The notes beneath the pieces are model-generated. The model did not search any database, had not been told where the DNA came from, and saw only the letters and a list, made by a program, of their open reading frames with translations. DNA of 37,825 nt from Branchiostoma floridae (Eukaryota > Chordata > Leptocardii > Amphioxiformes > Branchiostomatidae), in contig NW_023365790.1 of the NCBI RefSeq assembly GCF_000003815.2, forward strand, positions 1 to 37,825. The letters run 5' to 3'. Shown piece by piece: positions 28,676 through 37,825 of this stretch (position 1 is its first letter; every line of letters starts with the position of its first letter). A program made the position numbers and the translations under genes.

Positions 28676-31621
28676 TGATATTTTCACACCAATCCAGTGT
28701 ACCAAGTACGAACAATAATCTCAAGCCACAAAGTGAACATGTGTGCACATGATGGACTGGTTCTGTTGTTTACACTGAATAATCAGTGAATTGATTGGCA
28801 CATTGTCCAGCAATACATGCCAATGTGTGTATTCTTTAGCAGCTTGCTATTGAAAATTTGGACTACTGAACTCCCTGTTCAAACAACTACATTTCAAGCT
28901 TGTGTACTTAACACCTGGGACACATCAAACAATTGGGAGATACCTGTGTGTGGTCAGAATGATTGGTGATATGATAGCGCTGGAGTGTGTATTTTAAAGT
29001 TATCAGTAAGAAAACAAGGTCTTGTATATATAAACACTATGCGTTATTACATGTTTTCGACTTAGAGGTGTAGCTATGCAGCACTCCTTCTCACAAGTAA
29101 TTAAAACTCCTTAATCATTATGATGACTCTTTCATTGTTAATTATTTTATAATCATGCGTTCAGTCCTTGATTCAGCGTACTTTCATTATAATATTTGAT
29201 GGTCTTATGGTCTTGAATAAGGATTGAAAAGAATTCTGTAGGAAATCAAAGTATGTGCCCACTTCTAGAAACTGCGTACACCACATAAACCAACCATGTC
29301 GGTATGCTGACCGATCAGAATGAGGAGCGGTTTCAACTGGAGCAAGACTCCTACCTAACCGAAGACTCTACTCTACTCTACTCTACTCTACTTCCAAGTA
29401 AAAACACAAAAGGTATTTTCACGTGACTGGACGCCCCCCACCCCCACATAATTTCGTTCTCGGAAGTTCACCTTGATTGTAACGTTAGTTGGTAGTGACA
29501 TAGTCCCTTATTTCTTCGACCCATATGTATATCCAACCGGTTAGTATCTGAGGGTGAACTACACTGGTGAAATAACTCTAAGACAGCAAGAAGGGGGCCA
29601 AGGAAAATTGGGTTATGTTATGTAAGAAACAAAACTAAACTCTCAGGCATGTATTACATCATGCTGAAACCAAGTCAAGGAAAACGACTTTAAAACACTT
29701 CCTACAAGCTTATTGAGAGAGCAAACAAGGAAATAATATGACCATTGGCTGAACGGATCCATGTAAAGTAAAATGGGACTTACCAGCTAATACTTGATGT
29801 AGAAATGCGGGAGGAAATGTGCTGTGGATGTGAAGAAGTGGCAGTCTGTACCTATTCCCGCCGACTCATCAGCTGACAATGAATGAGTCACGTGTCATGT
29901 GAGCGTCATGTGACTCTCATCCGGGAGATACCATTCTGATCACTAGGGGGGGACCACGGTTCCGGTAACGTTATATCCAATTCATCCCATGTAAAAGTGC
30001 ACAAAAATTGTCATTATCTCAGTAATCTAAATAACTAAGTTGCAACCTAATATTTTGATTGTCCATTAAATGCATTTCCGACATATTCTTTATAGCTATT
30101 CTTCAAATGACTCCCCGAGCCCTTAGATTGATCCCTTGGGCTTGAAAGCCTCACAAGACTTGATGCTTCAAAGCAGATGTTATCTTTACATGTGACAAAT
30201 TTCACAATGCAAAAACGTAAAATGTTGCTTGCATATTAGGAAAGACGCTAAGCTAACCCAAGATAGGGTCCATTGGCTGTAACATTAGATATTACATATT
30301 TAAAACGTGCTTGTTAGTCTTTCATCATCATCATCGGTTGACGTGCTCGCAGTCACACACGACGGGGTTATCTTTATTACCTGTAATAGCCTCCAAGCAG
30401 AGGTTCGGCTGTTTGATTTGCGCGTTCTATGCGTTTTATTGTGCTGTCCAATGAGGTTAAAAAGAAATTGCAGTGTTATAAGTGCCTTCACTTGCCAAAT
30501 GTTCAAAACTTTACCCCTATGTAAAAATAAGATTGCTCAATACAAAAGCTCCTTGCTCAATACGACTCGTTTATTTACATGGGCGCGTTCATAGTGAGGC
30601 TACAGGAAACCTCCCCATATTGTTCATTCTATGATATTCTATTCTGTGATATTTCCCTAAATGATTATGAGAAAAAATGACAATGAGTAATAATCATGCG
30701 TTCTTTGTTTATAGCAATTACAAACTACACTTTGTCACTCCCCACAAGAGGCACTTTTTCGCTAGCGCTGTTCGTGTACAAGCACACCACTCAGAACCTA
30801 TGACTGTGTAGGACTTTGGGCGCGATTGCCTTGCACCAATCTAACTTTTGAGATCGTTTGGACTGGCTGAAAGGGAATACCGCTAAAAGCACGCGTTCAT
30901 GCAGCCGTTCAGTTTTTGGCTCGGAACGGAGTCATGAATACATGAATAAGACAATAAAGACCACAGGAAGAGTATGAACAACAAGTTATATTTGTGGATC
31001 TGATGCAATCAGTCAAGTCAAGTCAAACATTTTAGAAGGGTCGTGAGAATTTGTCCGCCTGAAAATCATAGCATCGCCGGTTCCCCAACCACTTCTGAAA
31101 CATCGCGATGTCAAGATTCACACAGTCAGAAATGTCGTAGACAATAAGGCTGATTTTCATCATTTAGATCCATCCATTTTGAAGATTGTGGGGGGGGGGG
31201 GTTCACGGGAGGGCCAGATATTTGGGAAGGACCATGGGAATAACTCGGGCTCTCTTGAAGATAGCCGTATCGATTCGCAACCAGAGTCAAAGTACTTTAT
31301 TTGCGATTGGCAGAATTCACTGTCTGAATTATAGTTTACAATTCTTAAAAACTAACTTTCCTATAGCGTTATTAAGTTCAGCTGTTGTTTAAAAACAGCC
31401 AGGGTTGCCCAACTAGCCAGGGGCTTTATTATACAACCACACTGAAACCTCAATGCTAAGACTCACGTAGAGATACCCCAGTAATAAAACTCATTGTCGT
31501 CTCATAAGAATTGAGATCCCTTCCTCTGGAAGAAGTTGATACCTAAACAGCCATACATAAAAGTCTACCTGCCCTGCTAAAAAGGCGGGATCGTTCCACA
31601 ACCATTTCTGAAACATGTTGA
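28676..31621. other. Non-satellite island between satellite blocks
   Basis: About 2.9 kb of AT-rich sequence without family A, B or C repeats. It holds a (TCTAC)n microsatellite (29365-29391), an E-box cluster near 29,889-29,912, a G12 tract (31190-31201), and a weak similarity between 31,088-31,115 and 31,592-31,619 (TTCC-CAACCA-TTCTGAAACAT). ORFs of up to about 95 codons have no recognisable domain. Confidence 0.6.
29784..29912 (-). promoter_or_regulatory. Triple E-box with possible minus-strand first exon
   Basis: CACGTG (29889-29894), CATGTG (29896-29901) and CATGTG (29907-29912) lie within 24 bp, with flanks giving TCACGTGT and TCATGTGA. Those forms are bound by bHLH-zip factors such as USF, MITF and TFE. 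On the minus strand they precede a stretch ending in a strong CTG|GTAAGT donor (GT at 29783-29782), as a promoter plus 5' UTR exon would. No coding exon to its left was identified, so the transcript is hypothetical. Confidence 0.35.
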
Positions 31622-32138
31622 NNNNNNNNNNNNNNNNNNNNNNNNNNNNNNNNNNNNNNNNNNNNNNNNNNNNNNNNNNNNNNNNNNNNNNNNNNNNNNN
31701 NNNNNNNNNNNNNNNNNNNNNNNNNNNNNNNNNNNNNNNNNNNNNNNNNNNNNNNNNNNNNNNNNNNNNNNNNNNNNNNNNNNNNNNNNNNNNNNNNNNN
31801 NNNNNNNNNNNNNNNNNNNNNNNNNNNNNNNNNNNNNNNNNNNNNNNNNNNNNNNNNNNNNNNNNNNNNNNNNNNNNNNNNNNNNNNNNNNNNNNNNNNN
31901 NNNNNNNNNNNNNNNNNNNNNNNNNNNNNNNNNNNNNNNNNNNNNNNNNNNNNNNNNNNNNNNNNNNNNNNNNNNNNNNNNNNNNNNNNNNNNNNNNNNN
32001 NNNNNNNNNNNNNNNNNNNNNNNNNNNNNNNNNNNNNNNNNNNNNNNNNNNNNNNNNNNNNNNNNNNNNNNNNNNNNNNNNNNNNNNNNNNNNNNNNNNN
32101 NNNNNNNNNNNNNNNNNNNNNNNNNNNNNNNNNNNNNN
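31622..32138. other. Assembly gap (517 N)
   Basis: Unknown bases within the non-satellite island; non-satellite sequence continues on the right to about 32,290. Confidence 1.
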
Positions 32139-32290
32139 AAGTCACTATTACGTACAGTTTTGTGAAGTTTCATTAATGATCATCGTATTGCAAGCCAAGA
32201 GAAACGTCTTTTAGCATTTTTGTTTTAAATTAAGCGCGGCCTTATGATTTTAAATCGAGTCATCATGAAGTCATACGAATTTGCATAGAT

Positions 32291-34060
32291 TATGACTTTT
32301 CTACAAGGCTCGAAAGCGAATGAAGTTTCCCCTTGGGAAAACCGCTAAGCGAACCCTTCGGTAACCGCAAAGTGACTCCATACGATGGAACTTCCAGAAT
32401 CTTAGACAAAATGTGCGTTATTTTCGTAACTTGGAGTTCGTAGTAAAACCCGTAACGAGTACGCAGAAAGCAATCTGAGTACTAAAAATTACTTCCTTAC
32501 TTTTCTACAAGGCTTGAAAGCGAATGAAGTTTCCACTTGGGAAAACCGCTAAGCGAACCCTTCGGTAACCGCAAAGTGACCCCATACGATGGAACTTCCA
32601 GAATCTTAAACAAAATGTGCGTTACTTTCGTCACTTGAAGTTCGTAGTAAAACCCGTAACGATAAGGCAGAAAGCAATCTGAGTACTAAAAATTACTTCC
32701 TTACTTTTCTACAAGGCTCGAAAGTGAATGAAGTTTCCCATTGGGAAAACCGCTAAGCGAACCCTTCGGTAACCGCAAAGTGACGCCATACGATGGAACT
32801 TCCAGAATCTTAAACAAAATGTGCGTTACTTTCGTCACTTGAAGTTCATAGTAAAACCCGTAAGGAGTAGGCAGGTAGGCAGAAAGCAATTTGAGTACTA
32901 AAAATTACTTCCTTACTTTTCTACAAGGCTCGAAAGCGAATGAAGTTTCCACTTGAGAAAAACGCTAAGCGGACCCTTCGGTAACCGCAACGTGACCCCA
33001 TACGATGGAACTTCCAGAATCTTAAACAAAATGTGCGTTACTTTCGTCACTTGAAGTTCGTAGTAAAACCGGTAACGAGTAGGCAGAAAGCAATTTGAGT
33101 ACTAAAAATTACTTCCTTACTTTTCTACAAGGCTCGAAAGTGAATGAAGTTTCCCCTTGGGAAACCGCTAAGCGAACCCTTCGGTAACCGCAAAGTGACG
33201 CCATACGATGGACTTCCAGAATCTTAAACAAAATGTGCGTTACTTTTGTCACTTGAAGTTCGTAGTAAAACCGGTAACGAGTAGGCAGAAAGCAATTTGA
33301 GTACTAAAAATTACTTCCTTACTTTTCTACAAGGCTCGAAAGTGAATGAAGTTTCCCCTTGGGAAAACCGCTAAGCGAACCCTTCGGTAACCGCAAAGGG
33401 ACCCAGTACGATGGAACTTCCAGAATCTTAAACAAAATGTGCGTTACTTTCGTCACTTGAAGTTCGTAGTAAAACCCGTAAGGAGTAGGCAGAAAGCAAA
33501 TTGAGTACTAAAAATTACTTCCTTACTTTTCTACAAGGCTCGAAAGCGAATGAAGTTTCCCCTTGGGAAAACCGCTAAGCGAACCCTTCGGTAACCGCAA
33601 AGTGACTACATCGATGGAACTTCCAGAATCTTAAACAAAATGTGCGTTACTTTTGTCACTTGAAGTTCGTAGTAAAACCCGTAAGGAGTAGGCAGAAAGC
33701 AATTTGGGTACTTAACATTATTTCATTACTTTTCTACAAGGCTCGAAAGCAAATGAAGTTTCCCCTTGGGAAAACCGCTAAGCGAACCCTTCGGTAACCG
33801 CAAAGTGACCCCATACGATGGAACTTCCAGAATCTTAAACAAAATGTGCGTTACTTTCGTCACTTGAAGTTCGTAGTAAAACCGGTAACGAGTAGGCAGA
33901 AAGCAATTTGAGTACTAAAAATTACTTCCTTACTTTTCTACAAGGCTCGAAAGTGAAGTGAATGAAGTTTCCCCTTGGGAAAACCGGTAAGCGAACCCTT
34001 CGGTAACCGCAAAGTGACGCCATACGATGGAACTTCCAGAATCTTAAACAAAATGTGCGA
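32291..34060 (+). repeat. Satellite family A, block A3
   Basis: Monomers of about 203 bp have the block-specific variants GAATGAAGTTTCCCCTTGGG, GGTAACCGCAAAGTGACC, CTTTCGTCACTTGAAGTTCG and CCGTAACGAGTAGGCAG. The left border is abrupt at TGACTTTTCTACAAGG. On the right the repeat stops at AAATGTGCGA and 26 bases of other sequence lead into a gap. Confidence 0.95.
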
Positions 34061-34086
34061 TGGCGCAAAGGATCGACTCTGGACTG

Positions 34087-34838
34087 NNNNNNNNNNNNNN
34101 NNNNNNNNNNNNNNNNNNNNNNNNNNNNNNNNNNNNNNNNNNNNNNNNNNNNNNNNNNNNNNNNNNNNNNNNNNNNNNNNNNNNNNNNNNNNNNNNNNNN
34201 NNNNNNNNNNNNNNNNNNNNNNNNNNNNNNNNNNNNNNNNNNNNNNNNNNNNNNNNNNNNNNNNNNNNNNNNNNNNNNNNNNNNNNNNNNNNNNNNNNNN
34301 NNNNNNNNNNNNNNNNNNNNNNNNNNNNNNNNNNNNNNNNNNNNNNNNNNNNNNNNNNNNNNNNNNNNNNNNNNNNNNNNNNNNNNNNNNNNNNNNNNNN
34401 NNNNNNNNNNNNNNNNNNNNNNNNNNNNNNNNNNNNNNNNNNNNNNNNNNNNNNNNNNNNNNNNNNNNNNNNNNNNNNNNNNNNNNNNNNNNNNNNNNNN
34501 NNNNNNNNNNNNNNNNNNNNNNNNNNNNNNNNNNNNNNNNNNNNNNNNNNNNNNNNNNNNNNNNNNNNNNNNNNNNNNNNNNNNNNNNNNNNNNNNNNNN
34601 NNNNNNNNNNNNNNNNNNNNNNNNNNNNNNNNNNNNNNNNNNNNNNNNNNNNNNNNNNNNNNNNNNNNNNNNNNNNNNNNNNNNNNNNNNNNNNNNNNNN
34701 NNNNNNNNNNNNNNNNNNNNNNNNNNNNNNNNNNNNNNNNNNNNNNNNNNNNNNNNNNNNNNNNNNNNNNNNNNNNNNNNNNNNNNNNNNNNNNNNNNNN
34801 NNNNNNNNNNNNNNNNNNNNNNNNNNNNNNNNNNNNNN
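34087..34838. other. Assembly gap (752 N)
   Basis: Unknown bases between blocks A3 and A4. Confidence 1.
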
Positions 34839-36907
34839 ATGCCAACCCTTCGGTAACCGCAAAGCGACCCCATACGATGGAACTTCCAGAATCTTAAACA
34901 AAGTGTGCGTTACTTTTATCACTTGAATGTCATAGAAATACCCGTGGCGAGAAGTCAGAAAGAAATTTGAGTGCTAAAGTTGCTTCCTTACTTTTCTACA
35001 AGGCTCGAAAGCGAATGAAGGTTCACCTTGGGGTAACCGCAAAGCGACCCCATACGATGGGAATTGTAGAATCTTAAACAAAGTTTGCGTTACTTTTATC
35101 ACTTGAATTTCATAGTAAAACCCGTGGCGAGAAGGCAGAAAGCAATCTGAGTGCTCAAAATTGCTTCCTTGCTTTTCTACATGGCTCGAAAGCGAATGAA
35201 GGTTCGCATAAGCGAATATCATAGTAAAACCGGTGGCGAGAAGGCAGAAAGCAATTTGAGTGCTAGAAAATACTTTGATACTTTTCTACATGGCTCGAAC
35301 GCGAATGAAGGTTCGCATGGGGTAACCGCTAAGCGAACCCTTCGGTAACCACAAAGCGACCCCATACGATGGAACTTCCAGCAAAGTGTGCGTTACTTTT
35401 ATCACTTGAATTTCATAGTAAAACCCGTAGCGAGAAGGCAGAAAGCAATTTGAGTGCTAAAAATTACTTCCTTACTTTCCTACAAGGCTCGAAAGCGAAT
35501 GAAGCTTCGCCTTGGGGTAACCTTTAAGCGAACCCTTCGGTGACCGCAAAGCGACCCCTTATGATGGAACTTCCAGAATCTTAAACAAGATGTGCGTTAC
35601 TTTTATCATTTGTATTATAGTAAAACACGTGGCGAGAAGGCAGAAAGCAATTTGAGTGCTAAAAATTACTTCGTTACTTTTCTACAAGGCTCGAAAGCAA
35701 ATGAAGGTTCGCATGGGGTAACCGCTAAGCGAACCCTTCGGTAACCGCAAAGTGGCCCCATACGATGGAACTTCCAGAATTTTAAACAAAGTGTGCGTTA
35801 CTTTTATCACTTGAATGTCATAGTAAAATCCGTGGCGAGAAGGCAGAAAGCAATCTGAGTGCTCAAAATTACTTCCTTGCTTTTCTACATGGCTCGAAAG
35901 CGAATGAAGGTTCGCATAAGCGAATATCATAGTAAAACCGGTGGCGAGAAGGCAGAAAGCAATTTGAGTGCTAGAAATTACTTTGATACTTTTCTACAAG
36001 GCTCGAAACCAAATGAAGGTTCGCATGGGGTAACCGCTAAGCGAACCCTCCGTAACCGCAAAGCTACCCCATACGATTGAACTGCCAGAATCTTAAACAA
36101 AGTGTGCGTTACTTTTATCACTTGAATTTCATAGTAAAACCCGTGGCGAGAAGGCAGAAAGAAATTTGAGTGCTAGAAATTACTTCGATACCTTTCTACA
36201 TGGCTCGAAAGCAAATGAAGGTTCGCATGGGGAAACTACTATGCCAACCCTTCGGTAACCGCAAAGCGACCCCATACGATGGAACTTCCAGAATCTTAAA
36301 CAAAGTGTGCGTTACTTTTATCACTTGAATGTCATAGAAATACCCGTGGCGAGAAGTCAGAAAGAAATTTGAGTGCTAAAGTTGCTTCCTTACTTTTCTA
36401 CAAGGCTCGAAAGCGAATGAAGGTTCACCTTGGGGTAACCGCAAAGCGACCCCATACGATGGGAATTGTAGAATCTTAAACAAAGTTTGCGTTACTTTTA
36501 TCACTTGAATTTCATAGTAAAACCCGTGGCGAGAAGGCAGAAAGCAATTTGAGTGCTAGAAAATACTTTGATACTTTTCTACGTGGCTCGTGTGCGTTAC
36601 TTTTATCAGTGTCACTGACGAAGGAAAGTGGATTCTTTCCGAAACGTCTGACCGTTTCAAAACCATATCCAGTTGCTTGAGTAACTATTTTTGGCGTAAA
36701 GTTTGCGTTACTTTTATTACTTGAATTTCATAGTAAAGACCGTGGCGAGAAGGCAGAAAGCAATTTGAGTGCTAAAAATTACTTCCTTACTTTTCTACAA
36801 GGCTCGAAAGCGAAAGAAGGTTCGCATGGGGTAACCGCTAAGCGAACCCTTCGGTAACCGCAAAGCGACCCATACAATGGAACTTCCAGAATCTTAAAGA
36901 AAGTGGG
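34839..36907 (+). repeat. Satellite family A, block A4, with higher-order structure
   Basis: Monomers of about 203 bp carry the variants GGTTCGCATGGGGTAACC, CCCGTGGCGAGAAGGCAG and TTTGAGTGCT. Two half-length monomers share the same internal deletion junction (GCATAAGCGAATATCATAG) 708 bp apart, and 34839-35146 is identical by eye to 36241-36548. The block ends at the LTR at 36908. Confidence 0.93.
36609..36701 (+). mobile_element. Short dispersed-element fragment inserted in block A4
   Basis: About 93 bp of foreign sequence interrupts a monomer. It contains CTGACGA (36615-36621), a 6-bp hairpin GGAAAG/CTTTCC, GAAAC (36641-36645), a second hairpin GAAACG/CGTTTC, and CATATCCAGTTGCTTGAGTA, which is shared with the inverted repeat at 13437-13460. 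Near-identical 18-bp segments (GCGTTACTTTTAT core) flank it at 36591-36608 and 36702-36719. Penelope-like elements carry comparable hammerhead-like motifs, but this assignment is a guess. Confidence 0.55.
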
Positions 36908-37148
36908 TGTCACGAGGTGACATCGTGATCACTCTGTGATCACCCCTGGTGTGGGGAGTGTCACCCGAGTAATTGGGAGCAGATGTACAGGGGTTTGAGA
37001 AGGGACACGTATCAGGGTAGGGGATTCCAGCTAGAGACGCCGACAGGGTAGGACGTGCCCAGATTGTCCTGAATAAAGGTTATCATATCCGCAACATCAT
37101 GCCTCTGTCCTGATCCTTGACCTGACTCACTACCATGCCACCGTGACA
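36908..37148 (+). mobile_element. Candidate 5' LTR of an LTR retrotransposon (241 bp)
   Basis: The satellite breaks off at 36907. The following unit starts TGTCAC and ends GTGACA (37143-37148), an inverted terminus as expected for an LTR. It contains AATAAA (37072-37077). A TGGTAGTACGG primer-binding-like site starts at 37151, two bases after the end. The first 50 bases hold TGTCAC-GAG-GTGACA and GTGATCAC-TCT-GTGATCAC, two tight palindromic structures. The 3' LTR lies outside the window, so the boundaries are unproven; a longer LTR ending near 37,728 is an alternative. Confidence 0.5.
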
Positions 37149-37748
37149 TCTGGTAGTACGGCTGGGGTGAGTCAAGTTCAGCGGACGGGACAGGGGCAAA
37201 CGAGAGGGACAAGGAGAGCGAGTGACGGTGATCGAGCGAGAGGAAGGAGGAGGGGAGGCGTCTAGAAAATACAGGCTGAGTGACCCCGACACTGAGAGAG
37301 GCGCCCGGGCCCGGAGTACCGAGCCGCGGGGTTGACCAGCAAGTCCAGCAAGGCGTAGGCGCCGGGCGAGCGTCGGTGGCCGAGGCGAGCGAGAGGGAGG
37401 CGTCCGAGAGATGCAGGCCGACTTCGATTCTGAGAGAGCTACGACCCGGAGTGACTGCGGCAGTAACGGCCTGTGGTAGCGGCAAGGGGAGCGGCAGTGA
37501 CCGGGGCAAGGCCGGACAGCCACGCGGCGGGCGGGGTGGTGACCGGAGCAAGAGCGGGCCCGGGCAGAGAGAGACACAGGAGGAAGGTCGGTGGGCTCGC
37601 ATAATATCATTGGCGCACCGTGTACACCGGCCTAGTTCTGTTGTTACTTACTTTGCTAAATGATTTGTTGTAGTAGTAGATTTTGTTATTTTGTAGGCGA
37701 CATAGTTACTAGTTAGATTGGTGACATTCGGGTCGGGAGTTCGTGATC
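37149..37748 (+). other. GC-rich leader of the putative retrotransposon, with 142-bp imperfect duplication
   Basis: Purine- and GC-rich sequence between the candidate LTR and the first ATG. GAGGCGTC...CAGGC followed by GAGAGAG and CCCGGAGT occurs twice, starting at 37255 and 37397 (142 bp apart). Long open frames on both strands here come from the biased composition and lack domains. Confidence 0.5.
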
Positions 37749-37825
37749 ATGAGTGGCCAGGAGTTTAGTGGGGTCCAACGTTTCCCGACCAACTCTGGGT
37801 CAGGAGGGAGTAGAGAGAATTTTAT
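37749..37825 (+). CDS. Possible gag start of the LTR retrotransposon (25 codons, cut by the window end)
   Basis: An ATG at 37749 opens a frame that runs to the window edge without a stop. The start of the peptide is rich in Gly, Ser and Arg and has no recognisable domain. Its position 600 bp after the candidate LTR and primer-binding-like site suggests a gag ORF, but 25 codons cannot prove it. Confidence 0.3.
   Translation, partial: MSGQEFSGVQRFPTNSGSGGSRENF

Noticed and set aside
31543-34926. Long ORFs spanning N runs
   Set aside because: They consist almost wholly of unknown residues across assembly gaps and carry no information.
36615-36645. A functional hammerhead ribozyme call
   Set aside because: The core has an extra base before stem II and I cannot build stem I from the flanks, so it is kept only as a hint of element type.
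37012-37610. Long proline/serine-rich minus-strand ORFs in the GC-rich right end
   Set aside because: Biased composition removes stop codons. Two overlapping frames are open at once and no domain is seen; a retrotransposon leader explains the sequence better.

Overview
The window reads as a piece of an invertebrate deuterostome nuclear genome, most likely a lancelet (Branchiostoma). That assignment is my inference from vertebrate-like proteins, compact multi-exon genes, dispersed-repeat style and a draft assembly with N gaps; no marker in the window proves it.

Positions 1-17,420 are ordinary gene-rich sequence. In order they hold: (1) the 3' end of a USP38/USP35-type deubiquitinase (+), whose last intron appears to be GC-AG and contains a 148-bp pogo-like MITE; (2) a complete 12-exon gene for the RNA polymerase I subunit RPA49/POLR1E (-), which I could splice in phase from ATG to stop (408 aa); (3) a divergently oriented gene (+) for a 255-aa SEC14/CRAL-TRIO lipid-binding protein, with 5' non-coding exon(s) and six coding exons; and (4) the last four coding exons of an SLC17-type (sialin/vesicular transporter) anion transporter (-). 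The transporter's first seven or so membrane segments are not found in the window. Genes 1/2 and 3/4 are convergent pairs and 2/3 a divergent pair. No shared pathway is evident; they look like unrelated housekeeping neighbours.

Positions 17,421-19,020 are non-coding as far as I can see, apart from a cluster of four CCAAT boxes. From about 19,020 to 36,907 the window is mostly tandem satellite DNA. Family A (about 203 bp) occurs as a decayed left edge (19.02-19.74 kb) and four blocks with block-specific variants: A1 19.7-22.3, A2 26.4-28.5, A3 32.3-34.06 and A4 34.84-36.9 kb. Between A1 and A2, a 4.1-kb composite block sits inside what looks like one A monomer. It holds a unique-looking leader, about 2.6 copies of a 104-bp repeat, eight copies of a 157-bp family B and about ten copies of a 213-bp family C. 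Families B and C are diverged homologues in opposite orientation. A4 shows a higher-order repeat of about 708 bp. A 2.9-kb low-repeat island (28.7-31.6 kb) carries a tight triple E-box next to a possible first-exon donor.

The right end (36,908-37,825) looks like the start of an LTR retrotransposon: a candidate 241-bp LTR, a GC-rich leader and the first 25 codons of a possible gag ORF. Four assembly gaps are present (1, 154, 517 and 752 N). All repeat identities and exon models here were aligned by eye and not computed.
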